This document shows, piece by piece, positions 49,019 to 61,400 of a DNA stretch of 64,000 bases; position 1 is the first letter of the stretch; every line of letters begins with the position of its first letter. The notes beneath the pieces are model-generated. The model worked only from the letters and a program-made list of their open reading frames with translations, was not told where the DNA came from and ran no database searches. Where the stretch lies: the NCBI RefSeq assembly GCF_048564905.1, contig NW_027328721.1, positions 37,282,870 to 37,346,869 of the forward strand, in the 5' to 3' direction. The translations under genes were made by a program, and so were the position numbers. This DNA comes from Vicugna pacos. Lineage: Eukaryota > Chordata > Mammalia > Artiodactyla > Camelidae.

Positions 49019-52000
49019 GTGGGTTCTAACGGAATGGCTAAGCTCGTCTCCCCTGAGGGTTTTCCTAATATCTCTGTGCCAGGGAATGCTAGGGGTGTTT
49101 GCAGGTTATCCCAGTGTCAGAGGCTGCCTCCCCAAGATCAGGGAAGTTATTTCTCTGACTTCCCCGAACAGGGAACACCTTTGACTGAAGAGAGCTGCGT
49201 GGAGTTTTCTCTCGAGCTCCCCCACGCACTGACAATGTTTCCGGAATCCTGAGCGTGGGGAGGTTCCACCAACGGTCGGCAGTGCGTGGGTTCTAACGGA
49301 ATGCCTAAGCTCGTCTCCCCTGAGGGTTTTCCTAATGTCTCTGTGCCAGGGAATGCTAGGGGTGATTGCAGGATATTCCACTGTCAGAGGCTGCCTCCCC
49401 AAGGTCAGGGAAGGTGTTTCTCCGACTTCCCCGAACAGGGAACACCTGTGACTGAAGAGAGCTGCGTGGATTTGTCTCTCGAGCTTCCCCACGCACTGAC
49501 AATGGTTTCGGAATCCTGAGCGTGGGGAGGTTCCACCAACGGTCGGCAGCGCTTGGGTTCTAACAGGTTGCCTGAGCTAGTCTCCCCTGAGGTATTTCCT
49601 AATGTCTCTGTGCCAGGGAATGCTAGGGGTGATTGCAGGTTATCCCAGTGACCGAGGCTGCCTCCCCAAGTTCAGGGAAGGAATTTCCCGGACTTCCCCG
49701 GATAGGGAACACCTGTGACTGAAGAAAGATGGGTGGAGTTGTCTCTCGAGCTCTCCCACGCACTGACAATTGTTCCGGAATCCTGATGGTGGGGAGGTTC
49801 CACCAACGGTCGGCAGCGCGTGTGTTCTAACGGAATGCCTAAGCTCGTCTCCCCTGAGGGTTTTCCTAATGTCTCTTTGCCAGGGAATGCTAGGGGTGAT
49901 TGCAGGATATCCCAGTGACCGAGGCTGCCTCCCCAAGGTCAGGGAAGTTATTTCTAGGACTTCCCCGAACAGGGAACACCTGTGACTGAAGAGAGCTGCG
50001 TGGAGTTGTCTCTCGATCTCCCCCACGCACTGACAATGGTTCCGGAATCCTGAGCGTGGGGAGGTTCCACCAAAGGTCGGCAGCGCGTGGGTTCTAACGG
50101 AATGTTTAAGCTCGTCTCCCCTGAGAGTTTTCCTAATGTCTCTGTGCCAGGGAATGCTAGGGGTGATTGCAGGATATCCCAGTGACCGAGGCTGCCTCCC
50201 CAAGGTCAGGGAAGCAATTTCCCGGGCTTCCCCGAACAGGGAACACCTGTGACTTAAGAGAGCTGCGTGGAGTTGTCTTTCGAGCTCCCCCACGCAATGA
50301 AAATGGTTCCGGAATCCTGAGCTTTGAGAGGTTCCACCAACGGTCGGCAGCGCGTGGGTTCTAACCGAATGCCTAAGCTCGTCTCCCCTGAGGGTTTTCC
50401 TAATGTCTCTGTGCCAGGGAATGCTAGGGGAGTTTGCAGGATATCCCAGTGACAGAGGATGCCTCCCCAAGTTAAGGGAAGATATTTCTCGGACTTCCCC
50501 GAACAGGGAACACCTGTGACTGAAGAGAGCTGCGTGGAGTTGTCTCTCGATCTCTCCCATGCACTGACAATGGTTCCGGAATCCTGAGCGTTGGGATGTT
50601 CCACCAACGGTCGGCAGCGCGTGGGTTCTAACGGAATGGCTAAGCTCATCTCCCCTGAGGGTTTTCCTAATGTCTCTGTGCCAGGGAATGCTAGGGGTGA
50701 TTGCAGGATATTCCAATGTCAGAGTCTGTCTCCACAAGGTCAGGGAAGGTATTTCTCCGACTTCCCCGAACAGGGAACACCTGTGACTGAAGAGAGCTGC
50801 GTGGAGTTGTCTCTCGAGCTCCCCCACGCACAGACAATTTTTCCGGAATCCTGAGGGTGGGGAGGTTCCACCAACGGTCGTCAGCGCGTGGGTTCTAACG
50901 GAATGCTTAAGCTCGTCACCCCTGAGGGTTTTCTTAATGTCTGTGTGCCAGGGAATTCTAGGGTTGATTGCAGGATATCCCAGTGAAGAGGCTGAATCCC
51001 CAAGATCAGGGGAAGTATTTCTTGGGCTTCCCCGATCAGGGAACACCTGTGACTGAAGAGAGCTGCGTGGAGTTGTCTCTCGAGCTCCCCCACGCACTGA
51101 CAATTTTTCCGGAATCCTGAGCGTGGGGAGGTTCCACCAACGGTCGGCAGCACGTGGGTTCTAACGGAATGCCTAAGCTCGTCTCCCCTGAGGGTTTTCC
51201 TAATGTCTCTGTGCCAGGGAATGCTAGGGGTGATTACAGGATTTCCCAGTGCCCGAGGCTGCCTCCCCAAATTCAGGGAAGTTATTTCCCGGACTTCCCC
51301 GAACAGGGAAAACCTGTTACTGAAGAGAGCTGTGTGGAGTTGTCTCTCGAGCTCCCCCACGCACTGACAATGGTTCCGGATTCCTGAACGTGGGGAGGTT
51401 CCACCAACGGTCAGCAGCGCGTGGGTTCTAACGGAATGCCTCAGCTCAATTACCCTGAGGGTTTTCCTAATGTCTCTTTGCCAGGGAATGCTAGGGCTGA
51501 TTGCAGAATATCCCAGTGACCGTGGATGCCTCCCCAAGATCAGGGAAGGTATTTCTCGGACTTCCCCAAACAGGGAACGCCTGTAATTTAAGAGAGATGC
51601 GTGGAGTTGTCTCTCGAGCTCCCCCACGCACTGACAATAGTTCCAGAATCCTGAGCGTAGGGAGGTTCCACCAACGGTCGGTAGCGCGTGGGTTCTAACG
51701 GAATGCTTAAGCTCTTCTCTCCTGAGGATTTTCCTCATATCTCTGTGCTAGGGAATGTTAGGTGGGTTTGCAGGATATCCCTGTGATATACGCTGCCTCC
51801 CCAAGGTAAGGGAAGGTATTTCCCGGACTTCCCCGAACAGGGAACACCTGTGACTGAAGAGAGCTGCGTGGAGTTGTCTCTCGAGCTCCCCCACGCAATG
51901 ACAATGGTTCTGTAATCCTGAGCGTGCTGAGGTTCCACCAACGGTCGTCAGCACGTGGGTTCTAACGGAATGCCTAAGCTCGTCTACCCTGAGAGTTTTC

Positions 52001-54200
52001 CTAATGTCTCTGTGGCAGGGAATGCTAGGGCTGATTGTAGGATATCCCAGTGTCCGTGGAGGAATCCCCAAGTCAGGGAAGGTTTTTCTCGGACTTCCCC
52101 AAACAGGGAATACCTGTGAATGAAGAGAGCTGCGTGGAGTTGTCTCTCGCGCTCCCGCACGCACTGACAATGGTTCCAGAATCCTGAGCGTGGGGAGGTT
52201 CCACCAACGGTCCGCAGCGCGTGGGTTCTAACGTGATGCCTGAGCTCGTCTCCCCTGAGTGTTTTCCTAATGTCTCTGTGCCAGGGAATGCTAGGGGGGT
52301 TTGCAGGAAATTCCAGTGCAGAGTCTGCCTCCCCAAGCTCAGGGAAGGTATTTCTCGGACTTCCCCAAACAGGGAACACCTGTGACTGAAGAGAGCTGCG
52401 TGGAGTTGTCTCTCGAGATCCCCCACGCACTGACAATGGTTCCGGAATCCTGAGCGTGGGGAGGTTCCTCCAACGGTCGGCAGCGCGTGGGTTCTAACGG
52501 AATGCCTAAGCTCGTCTCCCCTGAGGGTTTTCCTAATGTCTCTGTGCCAGGGAATGCTAGGGGTGATTGCAGGATATCCCAGTGACCGAGGCTGCTTCCC
52601 CAAGGTCAGGGAAGTTATTTCCCGGACTTCCCCGAACAGGGAACACCTGTGACTGAAGAGGGCTGTGTGGAGTTGTCTCTCGAGCTCCCCCACGCACTGA
52701 CAATTTTTCCGGAATCCTGAGCGTGGGGAGGTTCCACCAACGGTCGGCAGCACGTGGGTTCTAACGGAATGCCTAAGCTCGTCTCCCCTGAGGGTTTTCC
52801 TAATGTCTCTGTGCCAGGGAATGCTAGGGGTGATTGCAGGATTTCCCAGTGCCCGAGGCTGCCTCCCCAAGTTCAGGGAAGTTATTTCCCGGACTTCCCC
52901 GAACAGGGAATACCTGTGACTGAAGAGAGCTGCGTGGAGTTGTCTCTCGAGCTCCCCCACGCACTGACAATGGTTCCGGATTCCTGAAGGTGGGGAGGTT
53001 CCACCAACGGTCAGCAGCGCGTGGGTTCTAACGGAATGCCTCAGCTCAATTACCCTGAGGGTTTTCCTAATGTCTCTTTGCCAGGGAATGCTAGGGCTGA
53101 TTGCAGAATATCCCAGTGACCGTGGATGCCTCCCCAAGATCAGGGAAGGTATTTCTCGGACTTCCCCAAACAGGGAACGCCTGTAATTTAAGAGAGATGC
53201 GTGGAGTTGTCTCTCGAGCTCCCCCACGCACTGACAATATTTCCAGAATCCTGAGCGTGGGGAGGTTCCACCAACGGTCCGCAGCGCGTGGGTTCTAACG
53301 TGATGCCTGAGCTCGTCTCCCCTGAGTGTTTTCCTAATGTCTCTGTGCCAGGGAATGCTAGGGGGGTTTGCAGGAAATCCCAGTGCAGAGTCTGCCTCCC
53401 CAAGCTCAGGGAAGGTATTTCTCGGACTTCCCGAAACAGGGAACACTTTGACTGGAGAGAGCTGCGTGGAGTTGTCTCTCGAGATCCCCCACGCACTGAC
53501 AATGGTTCCGGAATTCTGAGCGTGGGGAGGTTGCACCAACTGTCGGCAACGCGTGGGTTCTAACGGGATGCTTGAGCTCGTCTCCCCTGAGGGTTTTCCG
53601 AATATCTCAGTGCCAGGAAATGCTAGGGGGGTTTGCAGGAAATCCCAGTGAAAGTGGCTGCCTCCCAAATTCCGGGAAGTTATTTGTCGGACTTCCCCGA
53701 ACCGGGAACACCTGTGACTGAAGAGAGCTGCGTGGAGTTGTCTCTCGAGCTCCCCCACGCACTGACAATGTTTCCGGAATCATGAGCGTGGGGAGGTTCC
53801 ACCAACGGTCGGCAGCGCGTGGGTTCAAACGGGATGCCTGAGCTCGTCTCCCCTGAGGGTTTTCCTAATGTCTCTGTGCCAGGGGATGCTAGGGGGTGTT
53901 TGCAGGATATCCCAGTGACAGAGGCTGCCTCCCCAAAGTCAGGGAAGGTATTTCTCGGACTTCCCCGAACAGGGTACTCCTGTGACGGAAGAGAGCTGCG
54001 TGGAGTTGTCTCTCGTGCTCCCCCACGCACTGACAATGACTCCGGAATCCTGAGCGTGGGGAGGTTCCACCAACGGTCGGCAGCGCGTTGGTTCTAAAGG
54101 GATGCCTGAGCTCGTCTCCCCTGAGGGTTTTCCTAATGTCTCTTTGCCAGGGAATGCCAGGGGTGTTTGCAGGAAATCCCAGTGACAGAGGCTGCCTCAC
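49019..54200. repeat. Right-hand large block, copy 1
   Basis: Monomers here match 55.4-61.7 kb in order, but the offset changes by whole monomers: 6,403 bp at 49,019, 6,136 at 49,820-50,354, 6,670 at 50,621-50,888, 6,937 at 51,154-52,221, 6,670 at 52,754-53,021, 7,202 at 53,556-53,822 and 7,467 at ~54,089. Each step is 267 bp or a multiple, within 1-2 bp. Diagnostic states include TCCCCGGATAGGGAA, GGTCAGGGGAAGTATTTC-type words near 51,005 (AGATCAGGGGAAG), CTGTGATATACGCTGCC and CTGTAATTTAAGAGAG. Confidence 0.85.
51154..52753. repeat. Six-monomer sub-unit of the right block (1,600 bp)
   Basis: The monomers starting at 51,154 and 51,421 recur at 52,754 and 53,021 (1,600 bp, six monomers less 2). 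In the second large block the equivalent spacing is 1,333 bp (58,091 to 59,424), five monomers less 2. Markers: TTCCCAGTGCCCGAGG in the first monomer; CAGCTCAATTACCC, GGGCTGATTGCAGAATATCC and CCGTGGATGCC in the second. The monomer at ~51,955 is two to three bases short in GGAATCCCCAAGTCAGGG. Confidence 0.83.
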
Positions 54201-54771
54201 CAAGGTCAGGGAAGCTATTTCTAGGACTTCCCCGAACAGGGAACCCCTGTGACTGAAGAGAGCTGCGTGGAGTTGTCTTTCGAGCTCCCCCATGCACTGA
54301 CAATGTTTCCGGAATCCTGAGCGTGGGGAGTTTCCACCAACGGTCGGCAGCGCGTGGGTTCTAATGGGATGCCTGAGCTCGACTCCCCTGAGGTTTTTCC
54401 TAATGTCTCTGTGCCAGGGAATGGTAGGGGGGTTTACAGGAAATCCCAGTGAAAGTGGCTGCCTCCCCATGTTCACGGAAGTTATTTCTCGGACTTCCCT
54501 GAACAGGGAACACCTGTGACTGAAGAGAGCTGCGTGGAGTTGTCTCTCGAGCTCCCCCACGCACTGACAATTTTTCCGGAATCCTGAGCGTGGGGAGGTT
54601 CCACCAACGGTCGGCAGCTCGTGGGTTCTAACGGAATGCCTAAGCTCGTCTCCCCTGAGGATTTTACTAATGTCTCTGTGCCAGGGAATGTTAGGGGTGA
54701 TTGCAGGATATCGCAGTGTCCGAGGCTGCCTCCCCAAGTTCAGGGAAGCTATTTCTCGGACTTCCCCGAAC

Positions 54772-55421
54772 AGGGAACACCTGTGACTGAAGAGAGCTGC
54801 GTGGAGTTGTCTCTCGAGCTCCCCCACGCACTGACAATGGTTCCGGAATCCTGAGCGTGGGGAGGTTCCACCAACGGTCGGCAGCGCGTGGGTTCTAACG
54901 GAATGCCTAAGCTCGTCTCCCCTGAGGGTTTTCCTAATGTCTCTGTGCCAGGAAATGCTAGGGGTGATTGCAGGATATCCCAGTGTCAGAGGCTGCCTCC
55001 CCAAAGTCAGGGAAGTTATTTCTCGGGCTTCCAAGAAAAGGGAACACCTGTGACTGAAGAGAGCTGCGTGGAGTTGTCTCTCGAGCTCCCCCACGCACTG
55101 ACAATGGTTCCGGAATCCTGAGCGTGGGGAGGTTCCACCAACGGTCGGCAGCGCGTGGGTTCTAACGGAATGCCTAAGCTCGTCTCCCCTGAGGGTTTTC
55201 CTAATGTCTCTGTGCCAGGAAATGCTAGGGGTGATTGCAGGATATCCCAGTGTCAGAGGCTGCCTCCCCAAAGTCAGGGAAGTTATTTCTCGGGCTTCCA
55301 AGAAAAGGGAACACCTGTGACTGAAGAGAGCTGCGTGGAGTTGTCTCTCGAGCTCCCCCACGCACTGACAATGGTTCCGGAATCCTGAGCGTGGGGAGGT
55401 TCCACCAACGGTCGGCAGCGC
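54772..55421. repeat. Identical adjacent monomers (54,888 and 55,155)
   Basis: The monomers at 54,888-55,154 and 55,155-55,421 agree at every base through the whole first copy's length and into the flanking shared ends. They share the otherwise rare CAGGAAATGCTAGG and TTCCAAGAAAAGGGAAC states. This is a single-monomer tandem duplication young enough to show no difference. Confidence 0.9.
54888..55154. repeat. Reference monomer (close to the array consensus)
   Basis: A representative full-length 267-bp unit. In order: the GTGGGTTCTAACGG phase point, the TCCCCTGAGG block, GCCAGG-AATGCTAGG, GGATATCCCAGTGTCAGAGG, CTGCCTCCCCAA, the CAGGGAA word, CTTCC plus a GGGAACACCTGTGACTG block, an XhoI-type CTCGAG word, CACGCACTGACAATGG, the TTCCGGAA palindrome, and TGAGCGTGGGGAGGTTCC. 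A consensus built by eye across monomers is about 58% GC (154 of 267) with about 13 CpG. In this copy the first and third CAGGGAA words are changed (CAGGAAA and AAAGGGAA), so it is not identical to the consensus. The choice of start phase is arbitrary. Confidence 0.9.
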
Positions 55422-58400
55422 GTGGGTTCTAACGGAATGGTTAAGCTCGTCTCCCCTGAGGGTTTTCCTAATGTCTCTGTGCCAGGGAATGCTAGGGGTG
55501 TTTGCAGGTTATCCCAGTGTCAGAGGCTGCCTCCCCAAGATCAGGGAAGTTATTTCTCTGACTTCCCCGAACAGGGAACACCTTTGACTGAAGAGAGCTG
55601 CGTGGAGTTTTCTCTCGAGCTCCCTCACGCACTGAAAATGTTTCCGGAATCCTGAGCGTGGGGAGGTTCCACCAACGGTCGGCAGCGCGTGGGTTCTAAC
55701 GGAATGCCTAAGCTCGTCTCCCCTGAGGGTTTTCCTAATGTCTCTTTGCCAGGGAATGCTAGGGGTGATTGCAGGATATCCCAGTGACCGAGGCTGCCTC
55801 CCCAAGTTCAGGGAAGGAATTTCCCGGACTTCCCCGGATAGGGAACTCCTGTGACTGAAGAATGATGGGTGGAGTTGTCTCTCGAGCTCTCCCACGCACT
55901 GACAATTGTTCCGGAATCCTGATGGTGGGGAGGTTCCACCAACGGTCGGCAGCGCGTGGGTTCTAACGGAATGCCTAAGCTCGTCTCCCCTGAGGGTTTT
56001 CCTAATGTCTCTTTGCCAGGGAATGCTAGGGGTGATTGCAGGATATCCCAGAGACCGAGGCTGCCTCCCCAAGGTCAGGGAAGTTATTTCTAGGACTTCC
56101 CCGAACAGGGAACACCTGTGACTGAAGAGAGCTGCGTGGAGTTGTCTCTCGATCTCCCCCACGCACTGACAATGGTTCCGGAATCCTGAGCGTGGGGAGG
56201 TTCCACCAAAGGTCGGCAGAGCGTGGGTTCTAACGGAATGCTTAAGCTCGTCTCCCCTGAGAGTTTTCCTAATGTCTCTGTGCCAGGGAATGCTAGGGGT
56301 GATTGCAGGATATCCCAGTGACCGAGGCTGCCTCCCCAAGGTCAGGGAAGCTATTTCCCTGGCTTCCCCGAACAGGGAACACCTGTGACTTAAGAGAGCT
56401 GCGTGGAGTTGTCTTTCGAGCTCCCCCACGCAATGAAAATGGTTCCGGAATCCTGAGCTTTGAGAGGTTCCACCAACGGTCGGCAGCGCGTGGGTTCTAA
56501 CCGAATGCCTAAGCTCGTCTCCCCTGAGGGTTTTCCTAAAGTCTCTGTGCCAGGGAATGCTAGGGGAGTTTGCAGGATATCCCAGTGACAGAGGATGCCT
56601 CCCCAAGTTAAGGGAAGATATTTCTCGGACTTCCCCGAACAGGGAACACCTGTGACTGAAGAGAGCTGCGTGGATTTGTCTCTCGAGCTCCCCCACGCAC
56701 TGACAATGTTTCCGGAATCCTGAGCGTGGGGAGGTTCCACCAACGGTCGGCAGCGCGTGGGTTCTAACGGAATGCCTAAGCTCGTCTCCCCTGAGGGTTT
56801 TCCTAATGTCTCTGTGCCAGGGAATGCTAGGGGTGATTGCAGGATATCCCAGTGACCGAGGCTGCCTCCTCAAGGTCAGGGAAGTTTTTTCCCGGACTTC
56901 CCCGAACAGGGAACACCTGTGACTGAAGAGAGCTGCTTGGAGTTGTCTCTCGAGCTCCCCCACGCACTGACAATGGCTCCGGAATCCTGAGCGTGGGGAG
57001 GTTCCACCAACGGTAGGCAGCGCGTGGGTTCTAACGGAATGCCTAAGCTCGACTCCCCTGAGGGTTTTCCTAATGTCTCTGTGCCAGGGCATGCTAAGGG
57101 TGTTCGCAGGATATCCCAGTGTCAGAGGCTGCCTCCCCAAGGTCAGGGAAGTTATTTCTCGGACTTCCCCGAACAGGGAACCCCAGTGACTGAAGAGAGC
57201 TGCGTGGAGTTGTCTCTCGATCTCACCCATGCACTGACAATGGTTCCGGAATCCTGAGCGTGGGGATGTTCCACCAACGGTCGGCAGCGCGTGGGTTCTA
57301 ACGGAATGGCTAAGCTCGTCTCCCCTGAGGGTTTTCCTAATGTCTCTGTGCCAGGGAATGCTAGGGGTGATTGCAGGATATTCCAATGTCAGAGTCTGTC
57401 TCCACAAGGTCAGGGAAGGTATTTCTCCGACTTCCCCGAACAGGGAACACCTGTGACTGAAGAGAGCTGCGTGGAGTTGTCTCTCGAGCTCCCCCACGCA
57501 CAGACAATTTTTCCGGAATCCTGAGCGTGGGGAGGTTCCACCAACGGTCGTCAGCGCGTGGGTTCTAACGGAATGCTTAAGCTCGTCACCCCTGAGGGTT
57601 TTCTTAATGTCTGTGTGCCAGGGAATTCTAGGGTTGATTGCAGGATATCCCAGTGAAGAGGCTGAATCCCCAAGATCAGGGGAAGTATTTCTTGGGCTTC
57701 CCCGATCAGGGAACACCTGTGACTGAAGAGAGCTGCGTGGAGTTGTCTCTCGAGCTCCCCCACGCACTGACAATGGTTGCGGAATCCTGAGCGTGGGGAG
57801 GTTCCTCCAACGGTCGGCAGCGCGTGGGTTCTAACGGAATGCCTAAGCTCGTCTCCCCTGAGGGTTTTCCTAATATCTCTGTGCCAGGGAATGCTAGGGG
57901 TGATTGCAGGATATCCCAGTGACCGAGGCTGCCTCCCCAAGGTCAGGGAAGTTATTTCCCGGACTTCCCCGAACAGGGAACACCTGTGACTGAAGAGAGC
58001 TGTGTGGAGTTGTCTCTCGAGCTCCCCCATGCACTGACAATTTTTCCGGAATCCTGAGCGTGGGGAGGTTCCACCAACGGTCGGCAGCACGTGGGTTCTA
58101 ACGGAATGCCTAAGCTCGTCTCCCCTGAGGGTTTTCCTAATGTCTCTGTGCCAGGGAATGCTAGGGGTGATTGCAGGATTTCCCAGTGCCCGAGGCTGCC
58201 TCCCCAAGTTCAGGGAAGTTATTTCCCGGACTTCCCCGAACAGGGAAAACCTGTTACTGAAGAGAGCTGCGTGGAGTTGTCTCTCGAGCTCCCCCACGCA
58301 CTGACAATGGTTCCGGATTCCTGAACGTGGGGAGGTTCCACCAACGGTCAGCAGCGCGTGGGTTCTAACGGAATGCCTCAGCTCAATTACCCTGAGGGTT

Positions 58401-61400
58401 TTCCTAATGTCTCTTTGCCAGGGAATGCTAGGGCTGATTGCAGAATATCCCAGTGACCGTGGATGCCTCCCCAAGATCAGGGAAGGTATTTCTCGGACTT
58501 CCCCAAACAGGGAACGCCTGTAATTTAAGAGAGATGCGTGGAGTTGTCTCTCGAGCTCCCCCATGCACTGACAATAGTTCCAGAATCCTGAGCGTGGGGA
58601 GGTTCCACCAACGGTCGGTAGAGCGTGGGTTCTAACGGAATGCTTAAGCTCTTCTCTCCTGAGGGTTTTCCTCATGTCTCTGTGCTAGGGAATGTTAGGT
58701 GGGTTTGCAGGATATCCCTGTGATATACGCTGCCTCCCCAAGGTAAGGGAAGGTATTTCCCGGACTTCCCCGAACAGGGAACACCTGTGACTGAAGAGAG
58801 CTGCGTGGAGTTGTCTCTCGAGCTCCCCCACGCAATGACAATGGTTCTGTAATCCTGAGCGTGCTGAGGTTCCACCAACGGTCGTCAGCACGTGGGTTCT
58901 AACGGAATGCATAAGCTCGTCTACCCTGAGAGTTTTCCTAATGTCTCTGTGGCAGGGAATGCTAGGGCTGATTGTAGGATATCCCAGTGTCCGTGGAGGA
59001 ATCCCCAAGTCAGGGAAGGTTTTTCTCGGACTTCCCCAAACAGGGAATACCTGTGAATGTAGAGAGCTGCGTGGAGTTGTCTCTCGAGCTCCCGCACGAC
59101 CTGACAATGGTTCCAGAATCCTGAGCGTGGGGAGGTTCCACCAACGGTCCGCAGCGCGTGGGTTCTAACGTGATGCCTGAGCTCGTCTCCCCTGAGTATT
59201 TTCCTAATGTCTCTGTGCCAGGGAATGCTAGGGGGGTTTGCAGGAAATCCCAGTGCAGAGTCTGCCTCCCCAAGCTCAGGGAAGGTATTTCTCGGACTTC
59301 CCCAAAGAGGGAACACCTGTGACTGAAGAGAGCTGCGTGGAGTTGTCTCTCGAGATCCCCCACGCACTGACAATGGTTCCGGAATCCTGAGCGTGGGGAG
59401 GTTCCTCCAACGGTCGGCAGCGCGTGGGTTCTAACGGAATGCCTAAGCTCGTCTCCCCTGAGGGTTTTCCTAATGTCTCTGTGCCAGGGAATGCTAGGGG
59501 TGATTGCAGGATTTCCCAGTGCCCGAGGCTGCCTACCCAAGTTCAGGGAAGTTATTTCCCGGACTTCCCCGAACAGGGAAAACCTGTGACTGAAGAGAGC
59601 TGCGTGGAGTTGTCTCTCGAGCTCCCCCACGCACTGACAATGGTTCCGGATTCCTGAAGGTGGGGAGGTTCCACCAACGGTCAGCAGCGCGTGGGTTCTA
59701 ACGGAATGCCTCAGCTCAATTACCCTGAGGGTTTTCCTAATGTCTCTTTGCCAGGTAATGCTAGGGCTGATTGCAGAATATCCCAGTGACCGTGGATGCC
59801 CCCCCAAGATCAGGGAAGGTATTTCTCGGACTTCCCCAAACAGGGAACGCCTGTAATTTAAGAGAGATGCGTGGAGTTGTCTCTCGAGATCCCCCACGCA
59901 CTGACAATATTTCCAGAATCCTGAGCGTGGGGAGGTTCCACCAACGGTCGGTAGCGCGTGGGTTCTAACGGAATGCTTAAGCTCTTCTCTCCTGAGGATT
60001 TTCCTCATGTCTCTGTGCTAGGGAATGTTAGGTGGGTTTGCAGGATATACCTGTGATATACGCTGCCTCCCCAAGGTAAGGGAAGGTATTTCCCGGACTT
60101 CCCCGAACAGGGAACACCTGTGACTGAAGAGAGCTGCGTGGAGTTGTCTCTCGAGCTCCCCCACGCAATGACAATGGTTCTGTAATCCTGAGCGTGCTGA
60201 GGTTCCACCATCGGTCGTCAGCACGTGTGTTCTAACGGAATGCCTAAGCTCGTCTACCCTGAGAGTTTTCCTAATGTCTCTGTGGCAGGGAATGCTAGGG
60301 CTGATTGTAGGATATCCCAGTGTCCGTGGAGGAATCCCCATGTCAGGGAAGGTTTTTCTCGGACTTCCCCGAACAGGGAATACCTGTGAATGAAGAGAGC
60401 TGCGTGGAGTTGTCTCTCGAGCTCCCGCACGCACTGACAATGGTTCCAGAATCCTGAGCGTGGGGAGGTTCCACCAACGGTCCGCAGCGCATGGGTTCTA
60501 ACGTGATGCCTGAGCTCGTCTCCCCTGAGTGTTTTCCTAATATCTCTGTGCCAGGGAATGCTAGGGGGTTTGCAGGAAATCCCAGTGCAGAGTCTGCCTC
60601 CCCAAGCTCAGGGAAGGTATTTCTCGGACTTCCCCAAACAGGGAACACTTTGACTGGAGAGAGCTGCGTGGAGTTGTCTCTCGAGATCCCCCACGCACTG
60701 ACAATGGTTCCGGAATTCTGAGCGTGGGGAGGTTGCACCAACGGTCGGCAACGCGTGGGTTCTAACGGGATGCTTGAGCTCGTCTCCCCTGAGGGTTTTC
60801 CGAATATCTCAGTGCCAGGGAATGCTAGGGGGGTTTGCAGGAAATCCCAGTGAAAGTGGCTGCCTCCCAAATTCCGGGAAGTTATTTGTCGGACTTCCCC
60901 GAACCGGGAACACCTGTGACTGAAGAGAGCTGCGTGGAGTTGTCTCTCGAGCTCCCCCACGCACTGACAATGTTTCCGGAATCATGAGCGTGGGGAGGTT
61001 CCACCAACGGTCGGCAGCGCGTGGGTTCAAACGGGATGCCTGAGCTCGTCTCCCCTGAGGGTTTTCCTAATGTCTCTGTGCCAGGGGATGCTAGGGGGTG
61101 TTTGCAGGATATCCCAGTGACAGAGGCTGCCTCCCCAAAGTCAGGGAAGGTATTTCTCGGACTTCCCCGAACAGGGTACTCCTGTGACTGAAGAGAGCTG
61201 CGTGGAGTTTTCTCTCGAGCACCCCCACGCACTGACAATGATTCCGGAATCCTAAGCGTGGGGAGGTTCCACCAACGGTCGGCAGCACGTGGATTCTAAC
61301 GGAATGCCTAAGCTCGACTCCCCTGAGGGTTTTCCTAATGTCTCTGTGCCAGGGAATGCTAGGGGTGATTGCAGGAAATCCCAGTTTCAGAGGCTGCCTC

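Noticed and set aside
51990-52090. Possible gene boundary or non-satellite gap near the short monomers at ~51,955, ~58,892 and ~60,224
   Set aside because: The shortening is a few bases in GGAATCCCCAAGTCAGGG; sequence on both sides continues in the satellite pattern, and all three are copies of one variant.
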